Assembly: GCA_022315425.1 (NCBI GenBank)
Contig: JAIUPT010000042.1
Location: 1-64,000, forward strand
Origin: Pseudevernia furfuracea
Taxonomy: Eukaryota > Ascomycota > Lecanoromycetes > Lecanorales > Parmeliaceae
DNA length: 64,000 nt
Direction: 5' to 3'
Below, in pieces: positions 56,495-64,000 of this stretch (positions are counted from its first letter, which is position 1; each line of letters begins with the position of its first letter). A program made the translations under genes and the position numbers. The notes beneath the pieces are model-generated. The model did not search any database. It was not told the DNA's origin and saw nothing but the letters and a program-made list of their open reading frames with translations.

Positions 56495-56902
56495 CTACAC
56501 GTTGATGATGATCGGGACGCACTCGATGGCGATGAGTGCGGTCTTGGGGAAATGGGTCAGTCAGTCAGGGTGATCGTTCCGTAATGCTGGCAAACAAAGA
56601 AAAAACTAACCTGAGTGCCGCTGCAGCATGCCAACGCCGAGTTGGAAGTGCATGTCGAACCGCCAAGGATGTTGTTCAAGGCTGAATCAATTCGTCAGCT
56701 GCGTGGGGACTAATCTGCACACGGGTGAGTCCGGAAACGTACTTGATTCGATGCAGCCGACACCGGTGCCATTCTTGGTAATCGCGTTACAGCATGATAC
56801 GACATTGGGTGAATTGCAGGATGAGGTTCCGGTAGAAGGGCTGGGAAGGGCGGATGTCGCCATGGCGAGGGAGAGGACGCTGAGGATGGTCTTGAATTGC
56901 AT
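56495..56902 (-). CDS. Hydrophobin
   Basis: Three minus-strand exons (56902-56743, 56681-56611, 56542-56495) give 92 aa. Residues 1-18 are a signal peptide (MQFKTILSVLSLAMATSA). The mature part has exactly eight Cys in the hydrophobin order C-CC-C-C-CC-C: CNSPNVVSCC, then GVGCIES, GGSTC, ALACC, and ECVPIIINV at the end. Spacings are C-x7-CC-x11-C-x13-C-x7-CC-x11-C. The x11 after the first CC is class II-like, while the other gaps are shorter than typical class II, so the class is left open. Hydrophobins assemble at air-water interfaces and coat spores and hyphae. All three junctions are in phase; the last intron has a ctgactgac branch region and a cccaag acceptor. Confidence 0.92.
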
Positions 56903-59900
56903 CTTGGTGGTTAAAGAGGGATTGAGGCTTGAGGTTTGGAGTTTTGTTATGGTGGAGAAGTTTCCGTTTGGTTTGAAGTCTTTGTTTGGTTGATAGAGGA
57001 GTTGGGAGGAATGTTAGAAGAGGGACGAGAACAGCCTTCTTATAGATTTCTGGCAAACCGGAAGTCAAGAGCAAGCAGAGGACGGAAAAAAACCTCATGT
57101 GTAATGACGCAAGGTCACCACTTCGGAGGTCCTACGCTACCATATTGCAGCAAGCCACAGTGGAAGGCGCTGAACCTTTTGCAGTACCTATGTGGTCGAC
57201 AGCAATGGTCAAGGGTCCCCCCCTCCACTTCTTCATTTGCGCTCGAAGAGGATACGAGGATACCACCTGAGACACAGACCCAAGCTTAGGCATGCACGAA
57301 TAAGAAGCACTAGTGCCGTAATCCGATCGCTGTAGCAGATCTAGGTAATGTGCTGTTCCTCATGCCCGAAAAAGAAACGATCAAGGGACGACACTTCAAG
57401 GAGATGTTCGATCGATCGAGGTAGTTGTTTTGGCAGGCTATTCGAGGTTGACAGCATGATTCATCACTTCGATGCTATTCAGGGGCGACGAGAGCATCGA
57501 GTTGTATTGCTATAGAGAGTATGCCAAGAAACAACGCCTGCACTGCATCGTCATACGAAGGTTTTAGTCATTGAAACAACCTTTCTGCCAATCATGAGTA
57601 CGAATAGTGTCTGAGCACCTTGGGGTCCGCAGGAGGATGATGCAGGGGTCGAAAGCACACTTTCTACCTAGCCTGTGAAAGCATGGCGTCTCCACAATCC
57701 TGGGGACGTGCATGCATAAAATTATTGAACGCTACGAATAGAACCTATCGGTTCGCATCGTGGCGCTCCCCGCAGAACCATGCCGCGAACCTGGTCTGCG
57801 CCGCGGCTTGTCAGGCGAAAGAGCTAATTGTACTCCGTAAGCTGACGGAAATTGTAAAATGATCTTTGACGCAAGTCGGTCTATTTGATGCAGGATATGC
57901 AGGATATGCAGGATCTGCAATATGTAAATAGTAAAAGCAAGCGAAAAACTGCAGGGAAAAGTACTGAGAATATGTACGGGAGTAAGGGTTTTATTGGTTT
58001 TAACCGCTTGGAATGGAAGGCTGGCTAGGTTTCATCAAAGAGGGTTTAGTCAGTCAAGGGTACATCCATCCGCTCGACATATCTGGAATTCCCAATGAAG
58101 GTTGCAGCGGGATGCGCCACGTACCGAAAAACGGATTGAAAAAATGATGATGGTATGCATCGACCAAAACGGTTTGGCACACTGCGAACAAGAAGCCACA
58201 AGTGGCAGAGGTGCATGCATGACATCGTTTGGTTACTGATGCGAGCCAACCAAAACGGTCCAAGAATTAGCGATCGCACCCACTGACGTCCCACGTGAAT
58301 TTCTCAAATACCGTAGTTTGTTGTGGAAAGCCTTGAAGAGTGAAGACAAGGTGCAAGTGTTCTGAGAAAGCCACAGGTAAATGCAAACAGTATGAACAAC
58401 ATCCACAGAAGCCCCAAACGCTGCTCAGCGTTGAGAACTATTAGGTAACATCAATTCAGGCAGCGGCTTAGGACTGGAGCCCCTGCATTAGTAGAGGGGG
58501 AGGGGAGAGCTGCTACTCCATTCAGGGACGCAATTCTTGATTGCGGAGTACCGATCAAGTTAATCCACATATGGGATTATGACTCAATGGTTGCAGCTAT
58601 TTGGTCCTCACTCCCCGCGGAGATAAACCGCGTGATCATGTTGATGCAATGCTAGATGCAATGCATCGGATGGTTGAATTGGCCGAGATCTCGCTGTCGC
58701 CGAAGTCGTAGGTGGAGGATCGACGCAAGGTTGCAGGATACGAGCTTCTGCAGTCTGCGAAAGCAAGTGACGGACCACTCATATGACTAGCGAGCCATAC
58801 TAACCAATCGCGCGACTGTTGAGGTGGTCCACAAAGCACATGGTGGGAAATGGCTCAGCCGTGAAGCCGCATTGTAGAGGCTCACACTTGAATTGGGAGA
58901 ATTATAGAGTGCATTGAATTCCCGATGCTACTGTAGCCGAAGACGTTACTCAGAAATGACACACGAAATCAATGCATGATACTGAGGGTGGTGTGAGCTC
59001 AAATCCGGGTTTCATAAAAAAAGAAAAAGAAAGAGAGAAACACCGCAGGTATGCATTTGACCAGACAATTAGTCAAACATGGTCTAGAGGCCCAGAAAAA
59101 ACCCTTTCAGCAACCCGTATTTGTATCTCGGCATTGCTGCGTGGGGAAGTCATGATGTGCAGTCCATTAGTTTCCAGGTTGTCCAGTTTATTACTTATAG
59201 GAACACAATCAGCAGACGCTCGCTAGTCGTAGAGTCACGAGACTCGCAGGTGTCAAGGAGGGTGGGTAGCACCCGATCAAATTGCTCACATGGTGGACAA
59301 GCTGTAAACGTAGTGGCGAAGTCGGAGATGTGTTTACTCTCACTTTGGGTTTCGATGAGCGCCAGGCTATTCATGATGCTTGCTTGCGTTGAGAGCATGA
59401 GGTATCCCAGCAATACTCGCACAAGATCCAAGGTGACAAGAGTCGTATAGGGTATGACGTGACTTTATGATGTGTTGTTTCTTGGAATAGTACGAATCGC
59501 AAGGTTCTTACATTTCTACAAGTGGAAAGGTTGGTAAAGAAAGGAATTTTTATCCGTGCAGGGCGCTCGCGCAAAGGAACACCCCAGTCTACTAAATACT
59601 GCATCACCATTTTGTGTGTATATGGGTGTGTCTCCGTGTCTGTGCGTGTTTCTGTGTGTGTGGCATTCAACGCAGCATCCGATACCGGCCTTGGCTTGAA
59701 TACACAGTTCGTCATCTCCAATATGCACTACTCAGGCAATGTTCGGTATTCGAGTAAACCCCCATTGTGCAAGCATTTTCTGATCCACATAGTAGAATGT
59801 TCACAGAGTTTACTGTAGACTTTTGACTTTCTATAACAGAATCTGTTGAACACAACGAGGGCAGGATGGAGTAATGCTGACAGGCTCTTTCCCGATAAAC

Positions 59901-60892
59901 AGCGAGGAACTATGGATGTGGCCCTCCTTTAGGTCAATGTTCTCTCAACTAAGCGTTACGCTGCCCCGAGTTCTTGGTTTGGCTCACTCCCAAGGTTGAT
60001 GTTCTAGGACCATGTTCCTCGAGATCAAGGCTCTTGGTGGGACCTGTTCCCATAGACAGGCCCGCAATTGAGCGGCTCGTCACAAATAGTGACAGTCTTG
60101 GGAGCAAGAGATTTTCAAGAAGTATCAAGTCCGGCCAGTGAGGTGTTGATGCCTAATTGACTTCCAGCAGACGTCTTGGTAGATAGGTATATCTCTCCTC
60201 TGTGTCAGTATTGTGACGGATTTGCATCGCCAGTTTGCCACGTCTCATTTTCCATCAGCCTAAAGGTCTTTCGACGAAGTGGTTCGAACCATTTAGCCAT
60301 GGTCTCAACAATAAGTGAAAGAGAAAGGCGTCAATGCAAACGCTCTCAGGAGCTCCTCGCAAGACACCTCACGTGCTTCAAGCTGGAGAAGAGAGGTACC
60401 AGATATGTACACACGCATCGCCGCCATCACCGCATTCCTTTCTCTCCAACATCAGGAGTCTGCCTATCAGCACCTTCGATCTTGGGAGGTTCAGCATTGA
60501 AAAGCGGGCTCGTTGGATCCACTACTTCAATCTTAGCGAGTCCACTTTTAAAATGCCGACGGGATCACGATTAGGCATGCAAAGATCCAATAGTGGATTT
60601 AAACTCCATCTCGGGAGAATGGACTCGGGAGAGGAGCATCGTTCTCGGACCTTCAGCATTTCAAAATAGACTCGGTAGATCCACTTTTGCCACTGGAATG
60701 CTCCCAGGAGGTCTGACTATCACTGTGTTCAGACTTTGTGAAAAACCAAGAAAACGCTGTCCGCCCTCCCTGCAGAGAAGCAACAGTCAAAATATCCTTA
60801 GCTACGTCAACTCCACTCTCACCCAACATCAATCCATACCTACCCAGAGCCACACCATCCCAGCATCCCAATTTCACTCTGCCACTCATTCA
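56903..60892. other. Four-kilobase gene-poor stretch
   Basis: No intact gene is recognised. Around 59900-60130 on the minus strand, words such as TVTICDEPLNCGPVYGN can be read between stops, which suggests a decayed secreted-protein gene. A GT-rich low-complexity tract lies at about 59610-59662. The frame at 59195-59431 on the minus strand was not accepted. Confidence 0.4.
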
Positions 60893-61115
60893 ATTCTTCA
60901 GTTCGCCGTGTTTGCTTTCCTGTGCAGCGCTGTCGCCGTCGCTCCAATAGCTGACGTAGAGGTGATCAGTTGCGCCTCCGAGTAAGTCGCATTAACTCTG
61001 AATACATCGGGTCTTTTCATGCTAACGCTCAATTGTAAGGGATGATGCTAAAGCGGCTTTTGGGCGAGGTGATAGTGAAAAAAAAACACTAAGTCACAGT
61101 CTCGATGGGTCATAG
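60893..61115 (+). pseudogene. Small secreted protein lacking an ATG start
   Basis: Reading from 60893, ATT CTT CAG codes for (I)LQFAVFAFLCSAVAVAPIAD, a typical signal peptide with cleavage after AVA. The frame continues to EVISCASE, crosses an intron at 60982-61039 (gtaagt...gctaac...gtaag), and goes on as DDAKAAFGRGDSEKKTLSHS to a TAG at 61113-61115. The total would be 54 aa. The codon where an ATG is expected is ATT, and no other in-frame ATG lies upstream near by. Either the start codon was lost or the gene uses a non-AUG start. The good intron makes it likely to be a once-functional gene. Function unknown. Confidence 0.45.
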
Positions 61116-61293
61116 AAACAGTTGCAAAGGAGATTCCGTTAGAAAAGATGGTACAAAACTACTAGACTCGTAAGAGTTCGCCGGATTCAGCGATTGAAGA
61201 GTTTCATATCTCTAGCCGGAGTGCCTGCATTGTCTGGACATTAGGCGATTGTGTTCCTATCAATGACATAATGGCTCAACGTTCCTGCGTGAA

Positions 61294-61550
61294 TGGTACG
61301 AAAAGAAGGAGCTTCTGAGAGTCCATTTCAATGGGACAATGGAGTATGGTGTTCCCGAGTATCAACTTCACGCTACACTGACTGGGAATCTATCGAGTCT
61401 AGCACATGGAAATGACACGATGGCTTGGCCGTGTAGTTGCTCGTATGTTTCTGAAACGTGCTGTGGGTCAGCGAGGGGAATATTGTATGAGAAGCCGAGT
61501 ATGAATTTGGGGAAGCTGCTGACGATGGATAATGGGACGGTTATAACCCT
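61294..61550 (+). pseudogene. Secreted-protein fragment ending at telomere-like repeats
   Basis: An open frame without start (from about 61270) reads FLREWYEKKELLRVHFNGTM, EYGVPEYQLHATLTGNLSSL, MAWPCSCSYVSETCCGSARG and YEKPSMNLGKLLTMDNGT. The paired Cys (CSC, TCC) and N-glycosylation sites suggest an extracellular domain. Similarity-like order is lost exactly where a taaccctaaccctaa sequence begins at 61544. No start codon or signal peptide is seen directly upstream. The family is not recognised. Confidence 0.4.
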
Positions 61551-61558
61551 AACCCTAA
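61544..61558 (-). repeat. Interstitial telomere-like (CCCTAA)2
   Basis: taaccctaaccctaa, two and a half telomere-type units in the orientation opposite to the 32366 copy. Confidence 0.8.
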
Positions 61559-61735
61559 GTACCTTAATTGCGGAAACCTCTCCGCGAGCCAGCGATTTGA
61601 CGTCACTGCAACTCGTGCAACTCGCCAGAAGTCGGCATTCTCCAAATCAATCAATCCTTCCCAACAATATGTAATGCACCCTCAGTTTACATTATATACA
61701 TTAGTATCAACATCCCATTTGCCAGCTCCAGAGCC

Positions 61736-63757
61736 ATGCTGATACACCTCCTTCGACGACTCCATCCCCAAAATCCAAGTCCATCAATCTTTCAATCCAT
61801 CCATAGAAGCGCCCCAAAGACCCGTCATTTGCGAATGGCCTCAACATTTCCCGATTTACCTATCTTCCGGGCAATCGCAAGCCATGATCCCAAAAGTACT
61901 GCTATAATACATTCGAGATCAGAGAGGAAGTTTACATATGGCGAGCTACTCAAAGATGTCGAGGGCGCCAAGATCACGCTGTACAATCAGTTGAAGTCCG
62001 CGTCTGCCGAGGGCGAGTCAAGAGGAGGTCAAAGGGTGGCTTTTCTGGTGGAAAATGGCTACGACTATGTAGGTGCGAGTAGAAGCTGCTTCTCTGCTCT
62101 GCTCAGTAGCTAAATGGAGACAGTGACGTTTCTTTCCATATTGGCATGCGACAGTATCGCCGTTCCACTTTCCTCTGGCTTCCCCGCAAGCGAGCTCCGC
62201 TACATACTGGAGAACAGCGAGGCGACGGCACTACTTTCATCAGGCAAGTTTCAAGAGAAGGCGGAAGAAGTCCTCAAGGAGGGCCTAGACCACCTACCAA
62301 GAAAGCCGGTTCTCAACATCGTTGAAAAGAGGCTTGCTGGCAATGGGGAAGATAAGGTCCAGCTGGTGCCCTTACCCATGGCCAAAGGCGGCATGATGCT
62401 ATACACTTCAGGAACGACCAGTCGGCCGGTATATACTTTCATCCTACACTCAAAAATTGCTGCTGATGCTTCCACAGAAAGGCGTTCTCCTTCCGGAAAA
62501 GGTCCTCACAGCTCAAGCCGAATCACTACACAAAGCTTGGCAATACACCTCACGCGACCACCTCCTCCACGTTCTTCCTCTCCATCACATCCACGGCGTT
62601 GTCAACGCCCTCCTCACACCCCTTTTTGCCGGCTCAACTATCGAATTCATGTTCCCTTTCAACGTCGACGCGGTCTGGGAGCGCCTAGCGGCGCCTTTCA
62701 TGCCAGACAAGAGCAAGGAGCCCATTACATTCCTGACAGTCGTCCCTACCATATATAACCGCTTCCTCTCTTCATTCGACAAGCTCTCCGTACCCATGCA
62801 GGAAGCTGTTAAAAAAGCTTTGTTGCCGGAAAACTTACGCCTCAACATCTCCGGATCCGCGGCACTACCAACGCCTACGAAGGATTCGTGGACAAAGTTG
62901 AGCGGTGGCAATGTCTTACTTGAGCGCTATGGCATGACTGAAGTCGGTATGGCTTTGAGCTGTGGTTTGGACTTCCGGGACCGAGTGGACGGCAGCGTTG
63001 GATGGCCATTACCTTCCGTCCAAGTCCGACTGGTGGACAGCGAAACCAACGAGGTCGTCCCCCTAGGAAAGGAGGTCGACGAGAATGGAAAAGAAAGAGA
63101 AGGAGAGATACAACTCCGAGGTCCCACTACTTTCGAAGAATACTGGCGCAACGAAAAGGCGACATCGGAAGAGTTTGTAGCATCGGATGATGGCGGAGGC
63201 AAATGGTTCAAGACTGGCGATATTGCGACGAGGAAAATCGTGGATGGTGCGGGGCAAAGTGGACAGGACTGGGCGAAGGGCCCGATGTATTTCATAAGAG
63301 GGAGGAAGAGCACAGACATTATTAAAAGTGGCGGAGAGAAGGTCAGCGCCCTGGAAATTGAGAGGGAACTTTTGTCATTGTGAGTTGCAATCGTGGCTAC
63401 CTGGCCTCACCTCATCGGAGGCTAATGGTCTTCCAGACCTCAAGTTTCCGAAGCAGCGGTCGTCGGAGTCACCTCAGAGCAATGGGGTCAGAAAGTGGCA
63501 GCGGTCGTCGTACTGAACCCGGCACATGCACAGACCGGAAAAGGAGGCAAGATATGGGGCGTCATGGACATGCGAAGAGCCCTGAAGGACAAGCTTGCGA
63601 ATTATAAGATACCGCAGGAGCTGAAGGCGGTGGAAGAGTTGCCTAAGAATGCTATGGGAAAGAGTACGTGCTCTCACCTCCTTTGCTCGCTGAATCTAAC
63701 AATTTCAAAGTCAATAAGAAAAGTCTAGTCAAGGAGATATTTGGAGATCAAGCTTGA
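61736..63757 (+). CDS. Acyl-CoA synthetase, ACSF3/malonyl-CoA synthetase-like
   Basis: Five exons (61736-62072, 62124-62428, 62478-63379, 63437-63663, 63711-63757) give about 605 aa. The N-terminus (MLIHLLRRLHPQNPSPSIFQ) is basic and hydroxylated, fitting mitochondrial import; a second Met (MASTFPDL, 61838) could give a cytosolic form. The ANL superfamily motifs are complete: YTSGTTSRPKG (residues about 204-216, across an exon junction), LPLHHIHGVVNALLTPLFAG, ISGSAALP, YGMTEVGMAL, WFKTGDIA, YFIRGRKSTDIIKSGGEKVS and the C-terminal NAMGKINKKSL with the catalytic Lys. The words around HHIHGVVNAL and SGGEKVSALEIE are like ACSF3-type malonyl/methylmalonyl-CoA ligases, which activate the acid with ATP through an acyl-AMP. 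The exact substrate is inferred. Its PKS neighbour at 20 kb is too far for a cluster link. Confidence 0.92.
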
Positions 63758-64000
63758 TTCAGCTGCTTTCTATGAGGGGTATGTAGTTCGCTTCTTGTGC
63801 AGTTCGGATCTTTACGATACTCCTTCACCGCCAATCTGCCCAAACGTATCGGGCCCCGCTTGTTACGAGTTTGTGATCGTCTTTGCTTGAAAGAATAGGA
63901 GGCCGCCAGGGCCTTGTAACATGCTCTCCACCTATTTACAAGAGCCCTCCCCCCATAACAGGTCTACCTATCACCTACTACCCTCCTACCCTCCCGCAAA
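63758..64000. other. Short 3' spacer at the window edge
   Basis: Only untranslated sequence is seen, with a pyrimidine-rich end (ctaccctcctaccctcccg). Confidence 0.5.

Noticed and set aside
59195..59431. 78-codon minus-strand frame with CPPC
   Set aside because: A CPPC resembles a thioredoxin-type pair, but nothing else of a thioredoxin fold fits and the region is otherwise non-coding.
1..64000. CRISPR array, bacterial operons or phage genes
   Set aside because: Intron-containing fungal genes throughout; no regularly spaced repeats with unique spacers were seen.

Overview
The window is a piece of a filamentous ascomycete (Pezizomycotina) genome. The evidence is short GT-AG introns of about 45-110 nt with internal ctaac/ctgac-like branch sites, a highly reducing type I polyketide synthase, a LysM protein, a hydrophobin, a PTH11-like fungal-rhodopsin receptor, a DUF3405 protein and AT-rich degraded transposon sequence. 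A member of Dothideomycetes is my guess; the sequence alone does not prove it. All exon models were read by eye from splice signals and family motifs.

Layout. 1-3010 is an AT-rich repeat block: two ~175 bp tandem copies, a TTA-type tract, a gctgagaata minisatellite and a dead Tc1/mariner element with 31-bp inverted ends. 3.2-15.1 kb carries secreted and surface genes: a cupin protein, a large Ser/Thr-rich mucin-like protein, a dead RNase III-like gene, a LysM protein, a small secreted protein and a seven-helix receptor. 16-17.2 kb holds two poorly defined genes. 19.7-31.5 kb is a secondary-metabolism locus: a seven-exon PKS (about 2193 aa), a 717-aa orphan secreted Cys-rich protein, and the 3' relic (linker plus carrier protein) of a second, unrelated PKS. 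33.2-35.4 kb is a five-exon DUF3405 gene. 37.3-40.6 kb holds a broken subtilisin gene and an amidohydrolase fragment. 42.2-48.2 kb is the conserved core: BolA-like protein, ribosomal protein uS5 (RPS2), and two conserved unknowns. 48.5-61.6 kb is gene-poor and relic-rich (SDR fragment, possible retroelement fragment, start-less secreted gene, secreted gene ending at telomere-like repeats) with a secreted deuterolysin-prodomain-like protein and a hydrophobin. 61.7-63.8 kb is a complete acyl-CoA (malonyl-CoA-like) synthetase.

The most unusual locus is 19.7-31.5 kb. The PKS has intact KS, AT, KR and ACP active sites, but its DH has lost both catalytic positions (His to Leu, Asp to Asn). I see no S-adenosylmethionine motif or ER nucleotide-binding motif in the spacer between DH and KR. 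It may therefore act as a partially reducing synthase built on a highly reducing scaffold. An orphan secreted protein and a second dying PKS share its strand, so the locus looks like a remodelled cluster.
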